Assembly (NCBI GenBank): GCA_963751695.1
Contig: CAVVVP010000003.1
Coordinates: 186,001 to 250,000, forward strand
Source of the DNA: SZUA-22 sp963751695
GTDB taxonomy: Bacteria > Bacteroidota > Ignavibacteria > Ignavibacteriales > Melioribacteraceae
Direction: 5' to 3'
Length of the DNA: 64,000 nucleotides
Positions 1-9,243 of this stretch are shown piece by piece. Each line of letters begins with the position of its first letter. Position 1 is the first letter of the stretch. Below the pieces are notes generated by a model. That model made no database searches. It was not told the DNA's origin and was given only the letters and a program-made list of their open reading frames with translations. Made by a program: the position numbers and the translations under genes.

Positions 1-614
1 ATTAGGTCACGGCCATCCAACTTCATTGATCCTCCAAAATTAGAAATTGCCATACCAATAATGAGGTTGTGAAAACCTGTTCTTAAGTAAGATCCAAGAT
101 CAAGTGTTAGTGAGGATGCTTGTTCATTGTAAAGGCTCTGCATAATATATTTAGCAGAAATACCCACTAAAAATCGATCGCTTATTTTTCGCGCATAGGA
201 TAAGCCTAATGCAAGATCTCTAACATCGTAAAATATTCCTGTTCCATCTGGATTTGCTACAGTTGTTACTTCCTGCTCACCCGTATTCAGTGTTGTTGCT
301 TGTATTGCTATATAGTCAGCATCAGATACAGGAACGACAACTCCAGCAAAATCGTGTTTGATATCAGCAAACCATTGTGAGTGTGTAAAACCAATTGATA
401 CACCTTTCATATTCGCTATACCAGCAGGGTTCCAGTAGATCGTACTCACATCATTTGCAATAGATGTAAAAGTTCCGCCCATACCCATTGCTCTGGCGCC
501 AACACCAATTTTTAGAAATTGTGCTGAAGTGGTTCCAACCTTAGAAAAGCCGCCAGCAAATATTAAACTTGGAATAAGCAAAACGACAACTATATGTGAT
601 ATTTTCTTCATCAT
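1..614 (-). CDS. PorV/PorQ-family outer-membrane protein, 3' end beyond window
   Basis: The reading frame starts at the ATG at 614 on the minus strand and stays open to the window edge, giving about 204 residues. It opens with a signal peptide (MMKKISHIVVVLLIPSLIFA) and continues with a pattern typical of PorV/PorQ-like barrels: a GVGARAMGMGG stretch, then a YWNPAG motif near residue 60. Family members are outer-membrane beta-barrels linked to type IX secretion, where PorV shuttles cargo for surface attachment. It lies just downstream of the 1040-residue secreted protein and the TonB-dependent receptor on the same strand, so the three probably form one operon. The second ATG (611) is an equally possible start. 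The C-terminal barrel strands are not visible. Confidence 0.8.
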   Translation of the reverse strand, partial: MMKKISHIVVVLLIPSLIFAGGFSKVGTTSAQFLKIGVGARAMGMGGTFTSIANDVSTIYWNPAGIANMKGVSIGFTHSQWFADIKHDFAGVVVPVSDADYIAIQATTLNTGEQEVTTVANPDGTGIFYDVRDLALGLSYARKISDRFLVGISAKYIMQSLYNEQASSLTLDLGSYLRTGFHNLIIGMAISNFGGSMKLDGRDL

Positions 615-640
615 GTTTTTACGGTTAAGATTACCTTCAA

Positions 641-3600
641 CTATTTTATCACTAAGAATTTTCCAACACTTTGCTCCCCATCTGGAAGCTTAACAACAAA
701 TACATATAGCCCGTAAGCAATATATTGGTCATTGTAAGTTCTCATGTCCCAGAAATCAAACCCACGACTGTCGTTATGATATATTTCATCAATAAAATCA
801 CCCGCAATGTTGTAAATAGATATTTTACATTCATTTGGCAGGTTATTGAACATTAATCTTTTTCCGAATTGAGAAGTTTCAAATTCGTTTGAAACAATAT
901 AAGGATCAGGTACCGCGCGGATTTTGGATAAATCTGTATTTAAATTATCCGTATACTCAACTTCTTTTGTCGAAAATTCATATCGAACTTCTTTTCTGAA
1001 TGGTTTATAAGTTTTTATAGTAAATTGATCACCATTCGAAGGTGGAACAGCAATTTGGTTTACAGTATCTGCATTAGAATTAATGTAAGTGTTTGGTTGA
1101 TGATTAGTATGCAAAAGTAAACCCGTTATTACAGTATCTCCTGAAACAGGATCTATATCTATTTTCTCAAAATTTAACATGTCTGGATATCTTTCATAGA
1201 ATCCAGGACTGCCTGGTGAATATGCATTACCCCCAGGTTCAAGATCCCATCCAAGTTGGCTATAGTAATTTATCCTATATTCTTCCCACGGTGCTGTTAC
1301 TGCAAATTCAACTAGCAATGTGTTTTCTGTAATATCAATTGGGTTTGCTGGATCAGTTATCACTTCTACTTTAATGGGCAAATGATAGGAAAGACTATCC
1401 CAGAGTATGCTTGTGAAGTAATCATATAAATTTACATCAACACCATTTATTTCATCGATTGTTATGAGGAAATCATCAACAGTATAAATGTCTTCTTGCA
1501 CAGTTTGGGGATCTCCGATATATTTATCTGCTGGTTTGGTATCCCAATGAAATGTTGAAGTATCACCACTGACATATGTCCAACCAATTAATTCAACACC
1601 AGAAGGAGTATTAAATACTGTAATTCTAAAACCATCTGTAATTGGAAGATTATCCTTCGATTCATTTGAGAAAAGATGATGATCAAGTATAATAGTAGTA
1701 TCACTTGTTTCGGCATCAATACGGTATAGATTGAAACCAAGGACATAATTAGTGTCGCTGCCAACAATTTCCAAAGTTGAATCAACAAAAGTGACAAGGT
1801 AATCATCACCGGTTATAGAATCTGGTTCAACTATATCAATGTTTACTATACCTTGGCATATTCCTCCAATCGGTGGAAACGAACCTTCCGGAGTTAAGTC
1901 TGGGCTGTAATCTGGAGGAATGTAATTTTGAGGATAAACCCCCGGTGTAACAGAAACAGTATGACTCTCAATCAGAGAACTTCCAAGCGGAGATTGGTAT
2001 GATTGCTCGAGACTATCCAGGTTTTGATTTCCCATATCATATGATGTAACGCAATACCAATACTCAATGCCATTTAATAAGTTTTTATCAATGTAACTAT
2101 GTTCAAGTCCAGTATCATCTCCGAGTGACTGATTAAAAGCCGGGTCGAGACCTTTGATTCCATCAATCAAATCAAAAATTTTTATAGGCTTATAACCGAC
2201 AACTTTTCCATATTGATCAGTAATTGGGTCTCCCCAAGTTTTTCCAAGATTATCACTTCGATAAACTTTGTAACCTTCAAAATCCTTTTTACCTGTAAGT
2301 GCGTCTTTAGAATCTTCAGCAGCTGAATCCCAAACCAATCTTATCTGCTTGTCACTTGCAGAAACTTTAACAGTAGGAGTTATCGGTGGCCCAGATCCTT
2401 GATATGCTCTGTCATGCATTTGTTGAAGAATTCGCATGTTGCTCATAAGGTTGGATGTATCCGGTTCGTCAGGAACATTACCTGAGCTTCCCATAACTAA
2501 TCCAATTGAGGAATTGACTACTTCTCCGGGATTGAGATTAATAGGACCCGTCAAAACAAAAAAGTTTATTGGTGCTCCAGTTGGGAAGTATTTCTCTAGG
2601 CTATCTGGATCAGTTGTATCTATTCTTCTGTTTTCTCCATGGAAGTAGGCATCAGGAACCAATAAATTTGGATCATCAGGATTACTGCTAATAATTGGCC
2701 ACATTTCCTCATCCAACTTTGGTGCAAATTCTCTACTGAAAAAATGAAAATCGGTTACTCCCATATCTTTGGGTGTGTCAAGAATATTGATTCCCACTAT
2801 TCCCAAATCTACTGGATCATCGGTCCATGCGCCATCTTTAATATTATTAATATCATAAACATAAACAAAATCACCATTTTGATGTTCATCATTGGGATCA
2901 GTATCAACTATATTCAAATAATCTTCGTTATCAAAATCCGGTCTGAAAATTCCATAGTAGCCAATGTAAACGCTGTCTATAACATTTCCACTTGTGTTGT
3001 GAATTCTGTAATCCCAGATAAGAAAATCTTCTGCATACGGTCTACCGTAGGTATATGCTGTTTGTTCAACTTCGATACTTAGGGGCCCGTCTGGATGGTA
3101 ATTTTCTTGGTCATCGAAGACAGCATAAATATCTCTATCCGATACAAATTCGCCTATAACCTCTTCACCAAACGAAGATGATTCCGGATCAATATCAAGC
3201 CTATAAAATCCTGGCCAGTGTCTATCTCCTGGAGTCTCTATCCAAGCTCCGTCACTGTCAAAATAGCCTTCGGGCCAAGTATCAGGATTATCACTCAAAG
3301 CAAGGAATGGAGTTTCATCTGGTGGAGGTGCTGTAATATCTCCAGAAAATACTTGTCCTCTAGAACCATCAACAGGTGCCCAATCATATTTATCTGCTGG
3401 GCCGCCAAGCACAGATGTAACTACGTTTCCTTTTGAAGCCACAACTAAACCTAAACCAAAGCTGTAGTGTATGACTTCAGAAGCATCAGATGGCCACCTT
3501 ATGGATTCATTAAAATACTCATGAAAATTAGACAGGACACCATAATTACCAAGATAGTTTGCGATCTGTCCTTTGTCCATTATGCCAATACCTCTTTCAA

Positions 3601-3763
3601 CACTTGACACAGGCTTTAAGAGAGAAAGTGGAGTTAGCTTTCCAAGTTTGTCTCCTTCTTTATGACAGCTGCTGCAATCCAAACTAACTTGAGCTTGAAT
3701 TATCGTTGAGAACATTGAAAGAATAAAAATCATTACTATATGCTTAATCAAACCTGTATTCAT
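641..3763 (-). CDS. Large secreted protein with one CxxCH motif and C-terminal sorting-like domain
   Basis: I place the start at 3763, not at the longer frame opening at 3862, because an AGGAAAT ribosome site precedes this ATG and a clean signal peptide follows. The longer start would also overlap the receptor gene. The product is 1040 residues. A single heme-type CSSCH motif sits at residues 30-34, right after signal cleavage. The middle has fibronectin-III-like stretches (around EGYKVYRSDNLG and YWYCVTSYD). The last 90 residues (IRAVPDPYIVSN, then ISIYNIAGDFI, then GLYVFVVKLP) resemble the beta-sandwich sorting domain of type IX secretion substrates. The function is unknown; a surface partner of the upstream TonB receptor is an inference from position. 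Confidence 0.75.
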   Translation of the reverse strand: MNTGLIKHIVMIFILSMFSTIIQAQVSLDCSSCHKEGDKLGKLTPLSLLKPVSSVERGIGIMDKGQIANYLGNYGVLSNFHEYFNESIRWPSDASEVIHYSFGLGLVVASKGNVVTSVLGGPADKYDWAPVDGSRGQVFSGDITAPPPDETPFLALSDNPDTWPEGYFDSDGAWIETPGDRHWPGFYRLDIDPESSSFGEEVIGEFVSDRDIYAVFDDQENYHPDGPLSIEVEQTAYTYGRPYAEDFLIWDYRIHNTSGNVIDSVYIGYYGIFRPDFDNEDYLNIVDTDPNDEHQNGDFVYVYDINNIKDGAWTDDPVDLGIVGINILDTPKDMGVTDFHFFSREFAPKLDEEMWPIISSNPDDPNLLVPDAYFHGENRRIDTTDPDSLEKYFPTGAPINFFVLTGPINLNPGEVVNSSIGLVMGSSGNVPDEPDTSNLMSNMRILQQMHDRAYQGSGPPITPTVKVSASDKQIRLVWDSAAEDSKDALTGKKDFEGYKVYRSDNLGKTWGDPITDQYGKVVGYKPIKIFDLIDGIKGLDPAFNQSLGDDTGLEHSYIDKNLLNGIEYWYCVTSYDMGNQNLDSLEQSYQSPLGSSLIESHTVSVTPGVYPQNYIPPDYSPDLTPEGSFPPIGGICQGIVNIDIVEPDSITGDDYLVTFVDSTLEIVGSDTNYVLGFNLYRIDAETSDTTIILDHHLFSNESKDNLPITDGFRITVFNTPSGVELIGWTYVSGDTSTFHWDTKPADKYIGDPQTVQEDIYTVDDFLITIDEINGVDVNLYDYFTSILWDSLSYHLPIKVEVITDPANPIDITENTLLVEFAVTAPWEEYRINYYSQLGWDLEPGGNAYSPGSPGFYERYPDMLNFEKIDIDPVSGDTVITGLLLHTNHQPNTYINSNADTVNQIAVPPSNGDQFTIKTYKPFRKEVRYEFSTKEVEYTDNLNTDLSKIRAVPDPYIVSNEFETSQFGKRLMFNNLPNECKISIYNIAGDFIDEIYHNDSRGFDFWDMRTYNDQYIAYGLYVFVVKLPDGEQSVGKFLVIK

Positions 3764-3776
3764 ATTTCCTATATTT

Positions 3777-6359
3777 TTACCATATAATTTGCAATCCCGT
3801 TGTAATTGTTCTTGGTGGGCCAACATTTGCTGGATTATGATTTGCATCCGGGGATGACCCAACTAAACCTGGTTGACCATTATCAAATGGTTTTCCCGTT
3901 CTTGAATAAACAAACAAGACATTTTCATTATTAAATAAATTATTAATCTCAAAGAACCAAGCAAGTGATAAAAATGAAACTGGGAAACGTTTCTGTAATC
4001 TAAAATCAAAAGTAGAGGTCCAAGGTTTTCTTGCTGAGTTTATATCTATCCTAACTGTCGGATCAACATAAGGTGTGTAAGGCAACCCACTGCTAGCTCT
4101 GAAGATGAAATTAAAATTCAGATCGGAAAGTAATCCATGATCTTGAGGAATGAAAAAGCTAAGGTTAACAGAAAAACTATGCCGCTGATCAAAATCTAAA
4201 AAATACTCCTGATGAGGAATCTCTTCTTGCGTAAATGCACTGAAATATCCTCCAAGCGGTTGAGAGTTGTTTCCAGTAGAAATCATGTAGCTGTAATCAA
4301 TAGAACCAGAGAAATAACTGCTGTATCTTTTCTTTAAGGTTAGATCAATACCTTTTACACTTGCATAATCTGAATTATAGTATACAACATAATCTTTCGA
4401 AAGGTAGCTTAGCTGCAAAGTTGATAGCAAATCAGTAATGTCTTTATACCATGCAGTTAAATCCAATGCCCAGTTTTCACCAATTTGCTGTTTTATACCT
4501 GCTTCAAATGAAATTGTTTTCTGCGCTTTAGTCGATGGATTTCCAACTAGAGGCAATGAAGTAGATAGGTCTTTTTGATTGTTATAGTAGAGAGCATTAT
4601 AATTCGGGAACTGGAAAAAATGTCCATAAGCAAAATGCAAAACTGACTGATCCGTAATTGGATAAGCTAATCCTAATCTTGGGCTAAACTGATACTGTGG
4701 ATCAACAGGAAGTTCTTCAGCTGGGATAAAATTATTATCTTCATCAAACTCGCCAAACCTCATAATATCGGGCCACATTGTCGCTTCTGGGTCCATGTAA
4801 TCTAATCGTATTCCAGCATTAACAATTAAATAATCATATTCAATCTTATCTTGAATATATGTTGAGAACTCAAATGGTTTTTTAATATAAATATCTTGGA
4901 AGTTAGCTCCTGAAGGCCATGGCGCATTTTCTTCATGAACATTGATCTCATGCTGAATCAGTTCAAAACCACCCTTAAACTGATGATAATTATTCGCTTG
5001 CCATGTTGCATCAACTTTTCCACGATAAGTTACAGTCCTATTATCGGAATACTGTGAATCATCACCATCAACATAAAAGTAAACTGATTCTCCTGTTTTA
5101 CCTGCTTTATATTCAGATGGGAGTTTATCTCCAACTTGAACTAGAGTACTATTATCAAAACGCGAAATATTTGCAGTGTAGAATAAGTTTTTATTTACCG
5201 TATGAGTGATCATAAATATTTGCCTATTCATTTCAGTCTTAGTATGGGTTTGATGATCACTACGATATTTCCATGGGTGGCTGTAACCTTGTCTATCTGA
5301 ATTAGTTAGTTGACCAGAAAGTGCAAACTTCAATGTCGGTGTAGCAAAAAACGTAAGTTTTCCAAAGCCATCAACAGCTGTATTATATCCATGAGGTAAA
5401 TAACTGTCTCGATTTACTGAATATCCAGACAAGAAGAAAGAAAGTTTTGAGAGAATCGGACCGCTTAATGATGCTCTAAGTTGACCGGGAATTGGAACGA
5501 TTGCATTATCCATAACACTCGTTTCTTGATACTCCAATTCATCTTCAACTCCAGGAAATGCATTTGTCGATCTATATGGAGATTCTTCTAAAGTTGGTGT
5601 TGTATACTCGACCCTTCCATGAAACTGCTTCCCGCCATCCTGAGTAGTAATATTAACAATTCCAGACATGGCATCGCCATACTCTGCATTGAACGTTCCA
5701 CTGATTACTACCATTTCGTTGATAGCATCTTTATTAAAATCTGTATTTGTATCACGGTATAATGGATCTTCCATTTTTACTCCATCCACCATATACGATA
5801 TTTCATCAGTTCTACCGCCGCGAACATGGATGTCACCGTTTGCATCCAGTGTAAATCCAGCTTTTGTAGTAAGTATTTGTTCAATGCTATTTACTGGCAT
5901 GTTCATTATATCATCTGAAGACACAACCGCTTGTTTAGATGTCTCATCCTTACGAACAAGAGGGCGTTCTGCAACTACTACAACATCTTCATCCATTTCC
6001 AGCGATGTTTCTTCCATTGTAAAATCAATTTTTGTAGTTAGATCCGAGATAACAACGACTTGGTCTACAACATAATTTTTATAGCCCATCATTGTTGCTC
6101 TAACTGAATAGGTTCCTGGAGTTATGTTTAGGATAAAGTATTCCCCATTGATATCTGTCGCAGCACCAATATTACTTCCAACTATTAATATATTACAACC
6201 AGGAATTGGATCACCGGTCGTTGCATCTCTGACGATACCTGATAGTTTACCTGTAGTTCCAGCAAAAATTGCCGTTTGCAACAAAAATATTAAGACAATA
6301 AATGCTCGTACAATATTACCAAATATGTTAATTTTTGAATTTGCGATTAAGAACACCAT
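3777..6359 (-). CDS. TonB-dependent outer-membrane receptor with carboxypeptidase-regulatory-like domain
   Basis: The 860-residue product has an N-terminal hydrophobic signal segment and a CarboxypepD_reg-like domain at about residues 38-115 (GKLSGIVRDATTGDPIPG, then GYKNYVV). A plug domain follows at about 140-240 (VNSIEQILTTKAG, then IHVRGGRTDEISYMVDGV). The rest is a long aromatic-rich barrel ending in ITTGLQIIW. This is the layout of Bacteroidota SusC/RagA-like and other TonB-dependent receptors, which import bulky ligands across the outer membrane using TonB energy. The substrate cannot be told from sequence; no SusD partner is adjacent. It is the first gene of the minus-strand group that continues into the CxxCH protein 13 bases downstream. 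Confidence 0.88.
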   Translation of the reverse strand: MVFLIANSKINIFGNIVRAFIVLIFLLQTAIFAGTTGKLSGIVRDATTGDPIPGCNILIVGSNIGAATDINGEYFILNITPGTYSVRATMMGYKNYVVDQVVVISDLTTKIDFTMEETSLEMDEDVVVVAERPLVRKDETSKQAVVSSDDIMNMPVNSIEQILTTKAGFTLDANGDIHVRGGRTDEISYMVDGVKMEDPLYRDTNTDFNKDAINEMVVISGTFNAEYGDAMSGIVNITTQDGGKQFHGRVEYTTPTLEESPYRSTNAFPGVEDELEYQETSVMDNAIVPIPGQLRASLSGPILSKLSFFLSGYSVNRDSYLPHGYNTAVDGFGKLTFFATPTLKFALSGQLTNSDRQGYSHPWKYRSDHQTHTKTEMNRQIFMITHTVNKNLFYTANISRFDNSTLVQVGDKLPSEYKAGKTGESVYFYVDGDDSQYSDNRTVTYRGKVDATWQANNYHQFKGGFELIQHEINVHEENAPWPSGANFQDIYIKKPFEFSTYIQDKIEYDYLIVNAGIRLDYMDPEATMWPDIMRFGEFDEDNNFIPAEELPVDPQYQFSPRLGLAYPITDQSVLHFAYGHFFQFPNYNALYYNNQKDLSTSLPLVGNPSTKAQKTISFEAGIKQQIGENWALDLTAWYKDITDLLSTLQLSYLSKDYVVYYNSDYASVKGIDLTLKKRYSSYFSGSIDYSYMISTGNNSQPLGGYFSAFTQEEIPHQEYFLDFDQRHSFSVNLSFFIPQDHGLLSDLNFNFIFRASSGLPYTPYVDPTVRIDINSARKPWTSTFDFRLQKRFPVSFLSLAWFFEINNLFNNENVLFVYSRTGKPFDNGQPGLVGSSPDANHNPANVGPPRTITTGLQIIW

Positions 6360-6441
6360 TAACCAAAAACCTTATGATTTCGACTTAGCAATATACAAAC
6401 AACAGTTTTTAAGATAATTATAATAATTGTTTAAACCAGCA

Positions 6442-6470
6442 AGGTGTTAATGATTGAATCATCAACACCT
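6442..6470 (-). terminator. Hairpin downstream of the duplicated-domain secreted protein
   Basis: An inverted repeat with 7-bp arms AGGTGTT/AACACCT encloses a second short repeat (ATGATT/AATCAT). It lies about 45 bases after the stop of the 6517-8241 gene and before the TonB receptor gene. The T-rich run follows it only on the plus strand, where no gene reads in, so intrinsic termination of the minus-strand gene is uncertain. Confidence 0.35.
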
Positions 6471-6516
6471 CGTTTTTAGATTTTAAATTTAAAATGATAA
6501 AATATCACACTCCTAA

Positions 6517-8241
6517 CTATTTCATTAACAACATCTTTCTACTTTCTAATAATTGACCAGCTTTTAGAGTATAGACATAAACACCTGAGTTAACTTTAGT
6601 ACCTATCTCATTTCTGCCATTCCACATTACGCTATAATAACCAGGAGATTGTTGTTCCGACACAAGTGTTTTGATCTTCCTTCCTAATACATCATATATC
6701 ACAAGAGAAACTGAACTACTGTTCTGCAACTGATAAGAAATATTAGTAGTTGGATTAAATGGATTCGGGTAATTTTGATTTAAGGCAAACTCTTGTGGCT
6801 GTAATTCTAATAATTTCTCTTCTTCAACGGATACGACAGTCTCCAGGGGTTTCACCAAAATGTTATCAAAATAACCTGGAAGTCCTTCACCACTACCTTG
6901 TGAAAAACTGAAAACACCATATTTCCCAGAGTTCATCACATCTTCACTGGTATCATATATCGGACAACCTGCTAAAAGCTCTCCATCGAAGTAGCACCAA
7001 AACGCTGTTGTGTCTTCACTGATTGTTTTAACTTCAACTTTCATATTGTGCCAGCCATCTTCTGTAGGAATTCCTCCTTGAACATCCCCTGCTTCAAATG
7101 TATGAGCGAATGTATATTGGAATGTAGTTGTATTGAGTTTGTTATTATATAATCTCAACCTTTGATTACCATCAAAATCAGCAACTAGTTTTATATACGT
7201 GTTTACGGAACTATCAGCATAGATAACTAATCCCGTATATGCTGATCCACTTGGATGATTTGTATAACAATAAACATCTCCCTCGATTGAATAATCTTGC
7301 ATACTTTCATCACCAGCAATAGCTTGTGCAGCTCCAGTATAGGAATTATCTAAATCTTGAACAAATCCAATATAGCTTCCACCAGATGGTAGTGCTACGG
7401 GTGCGTTTGACATTTCAACAGCAGTTAAACTCTCTTCTCCACCCCAGAACAATCCCCAATCTTCTTTGGGCGCTCCTGACTCAAAATCATCAGCAAAAGC
7501 TCCTTCTTCAGGCAACGCTTTTACAACTACATTATCAAAATAACCTGGAAGTCCTTCACCACTACCTTGTGAAAAACTGAAAACACCATATTTCCCAGAG
7601 TTCATCACATCTTCACTGGTATCATATATCGGACAACCTGCTAAAAGCTCTCCATCGAAGTAGCACCAAAACGCTGTTGTGTCTTCACTGATTGTTTTAA
7701 CTTCAACTTTCATATTGTGCCAGCCATCTTCTGTAGGAATTCCTCCTTGAACATCCCCTGCTTCAAATGTATGAGCGAATGTATATTGGAATGTAGTTGT
7801 ATTGAGTTTGTTATTATATAATCTCAACCTTTGATTACCGTCAAAATCAGCAACTAGTTTTATATACGTGTTTACGGAACTATCAGCATAGATAACTAAT
7901 CCCGTATATGCTGATCCACTTGGATGATTTGTATAACAATAAACATCTCCCTCGATTGAATAATCTTGCATACTTTCATCACCAGCAATAGCTTGTGCAG
8001 CTCCAGTAAAAGAATTATCTGAATCTTGAATAAATCCAACATAGCTTCCACCATTTTCTAAAGGTGCAGGAGCATCATTCATCGCTTTGGCTTCAATCGC
8101 TTCTTCACCATCCCAGAACAATCCCCACTGTTCGCTTGGAACACCAGATTCAAAATCGTCCGAAAAGAGAACTTGACTATATATTGAAGATGACAGAACA
8201 ATTAGCGCTAAGATAATTGAAATTGTAAAACTATTTTTCAT
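6517..8241 (-). CDS. Secreted protein with two near-identical LamG-like domains and type IX secretion sorting domain
   Basis: The 574-residue product has a signal peptide ending in SSSIYSQ. Two copies of a roughly 223-residue domain follow, each starting DDFESG and ending GYFDN(V/I)(V/L)VK. They resemble concanavalin-like/3-keto-disaccharide hydrolase (DUF1080) folds that often bind sugars. A linker (VSVEEEKLLELQ) leads to a classic type A sorting domain: NQNYPNPFNPTT, then LVIYDVLGRKI, then a terminal GQLLESRKMLLMK. The protein is therefore expected to leave through the type IX system and be attached to or released from the cell surface. The ligand is unknown and no catalytic residues can be assigned. 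The domain copies are almost identical at DNA level (see repeat). Confidence 0.82.
   Translation of the reverse strand: MKNSFTISIILALIVLSSSIYSQVLFSDDFESGVPSEQWGLFWDGEEAIEAKAMNDAPAPLENGGSYVGFIQDSDNSFTGAAQAIAGDESMQDYSIEGDVYCYTNHPSGSAYTGLVIYADSSVNTYIKLVADFDGNQRLRLYNNKLNTTTFQYTFAHTFEAGDVQGGIPTEDGWHNMKVEVKTISEDTTAFWCYFDGELLAGCPIYDTSEDVMNSGKYGVFSFSQGSGEGLPGYFDNVVVKALPEEGAFADDFESGAPKEDWGLFWGGEESLTAVEMSNAPVALPSGGSYIGFVQDLDNSYTGAAQAIAGDESMQDYSIEGDVYCYTNHPSGSAYTGLVIYADSSVNTYIKLVADFDGNQRLRLYNNKLNTTTFQYTFAHTFEAGDVQGGIPTEDGWHNMKVEVKTISEDTTAFWCYFDGELLAGCPIYDTSEDVMNSGKYGVFSFSQGSGEGLPGYFDNILVKPLETVVSVEEEKLLELQPQEFALNQNYPNPFNPTTNISYQLQNSSSVSLVIYDVLGRKIKTLVSEQQSPGYYSVMWNGRNEIGTKVNSGVYVYTLKAGQLLESRKMLLMK
6863..8008. 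repeat. Tandem in-frame duplication inside a coding sequence (2 x 477 bp, period 669 bp)
   Basis: Bases 6863-7339 and 7532-8008 align without gaps at an offset of 669 bases (223 codons). By eye the only difference is at 7171 (a) against 7840 (g), a synonymous change. The flanks on both sides of each block diverge much more although they encode related residues (for example DDFESG...WGLFW). That pattern suggests an old domain duplication whose core was recently made uniform by gene conversion or re-duplication. Confidence 0.9.
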
Positions 8242-8502
8242 AGAATATCTCCGTTTTATTTTTATAAAATAATATTTTATAAATAGCTAAATCAGTTTAA
8301 TTTTGCAAGGTTATAAGTAATCACCATACCAAAGAATAATACATATTTAATGAATTAGAATAACAATTCAAAAATTATTTTAATATCTTCTTTAAGATAA
8401 ATATGTATTTTTCTTATTTAAGCCTAGTCTAAATAAGCTTGAAAGTCAAAATGTAATATTTAAATTTGAAGTTCTTCTTAACAATTAATAGTTGGAGCAA
8501 TA

Positions 8503-8958
8503 ATGAAAAAGATCATTTCTTTACTTTTCGTATCGTTGTTAATGGTTAGCTTAAATTTATTCGCACAAAATGATGAAGTAACTGGATTATGGAAGACTAT
8601 AGATGATCAAACTGGTAGAGTCAAGTCTGTAGTAAAGATCTATACCAAAGATGGCAAATTATATGGTGATATTGTAAAGCTATTCAGATTACCTGATGAA
8701 GATCAAGATCCGATATGTGACGAATGTGATGAAGATGATCCTAGAAGGAATCAAAAAGTCCTCGGTATGACAATCATAACAGATATGGAATTAGATGCGG
8801 ATGATAACGAGTGGGAAGATGGGGAAATCCTTGATCCCAAAAATGGCAAGGTCTATGACTGTAAACTATGGATAGAAGATGGAAAACTGCAAGTTAGAGG
8901 ATATATAGCGTTCTTCCATAGAACACAAGAATGGATTCGCTACGAAGAAGAAAATTAG
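8503..8958 (+). CDS. DUF2147 family secreted protein
   Basis: The 151-residue product starts with a signal peptide (MKKIISLLFVSLLMVSLNLFAQ). The mature part matches the DUF2147 pattern: GLWKTIDDQTGRVKSVVKIY, a DGKLYGDIVKLF strand, an acidic CDECDEDDPRRNQKVLGM loop with two cysteines, DPKNGKVYDCKLW, and a closing FFHRTQEWIRY. Members are small lipocalin-like periplasmic proteins without an assigned reaction. The gene is divergent from the 6517-8241 gene, with about 260 AT-rich bases between them that must hold both promoters. It is followed 44 bases later by the pterin dehydratase gene. Confidence 0.85.
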   Translation: MKKIISLLFVSLLMVSLNLFAQNDEVTGLWKTIDDQTGRVKSVVKIYTKDGKLYGDIVKLFRLPDEDQDPICDECDEDDPRRNQKVLGMTIITDMELDADDNEWEDGEILDPKNGKVYDCKLWIEDGKLQVRGYIAFFHRTQEWIRYEEEN

Positions 8959-9002
8959 TAAAACAAATTATTATTCATTTATAATTTCACGAAAGGATAA
9001 AA

Positions 9003-9233
9003 ATGAGTTGGATTATTGAGAATAAATCACTTACAAAAGAGTTTTCATTTACCAATTTTACTGAAGCTATTAATTTTGTAAATAAAGTTCATGATATAGC
9101 AGAAGAAATAGGTCATCACCCGAACATTTTAATTCATTCTTATAATAAAGTTAAGATTATGCTTTATACTCATTCTGAAAACAAAATCACGGAAAAGGAT
9201 CATATCCTTGCTAACAAAATTGATCTAATTTAG
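9003..9233 (+). CDS. 4a-hydroxytetrahydrobiopterin dehydratase (pterin-4a-carbinolamine dehydratase)
   Basis: The 76-residue protein matches the compact PCD/DCoH fold: FTNFTEAINFVNKVHDIAEEIGHHP, then KVKIMLYTH, then ITEKDHILANKID. The GHHP element supplies the catalytic histidines that dehydrate the 4a-hydroxy pterin made by aromatic amino acid hydroxylases. It is shorter than the usual 95-110 residues, lacking the N-terminal helix region, but the active-site segment is complete. No aromatic amino acid hydroxylase is in the window, so the pterin substrate in this organism is not shown. It sits between the DUF2147 and M48 genes with short gaps, suggesting cotranscription. Confidence 0.83.
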   Translation: MSWIIENKSLTKEFSFTNFTEAINFVNKVHDIAEEIGHHPNILIHSYNKVKIMLYTHSENKITEKDHILANKIDLI

Positions 9234-9243
9234 GAATCATTTT

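Noticed and set aside
641..3862. Longer form of the CxxCH protein starting at 3862
   Set aside because: It would overlap the receptor gene by 86 bases, has no ribosome site, and would bury the signal peptide inside the protein.
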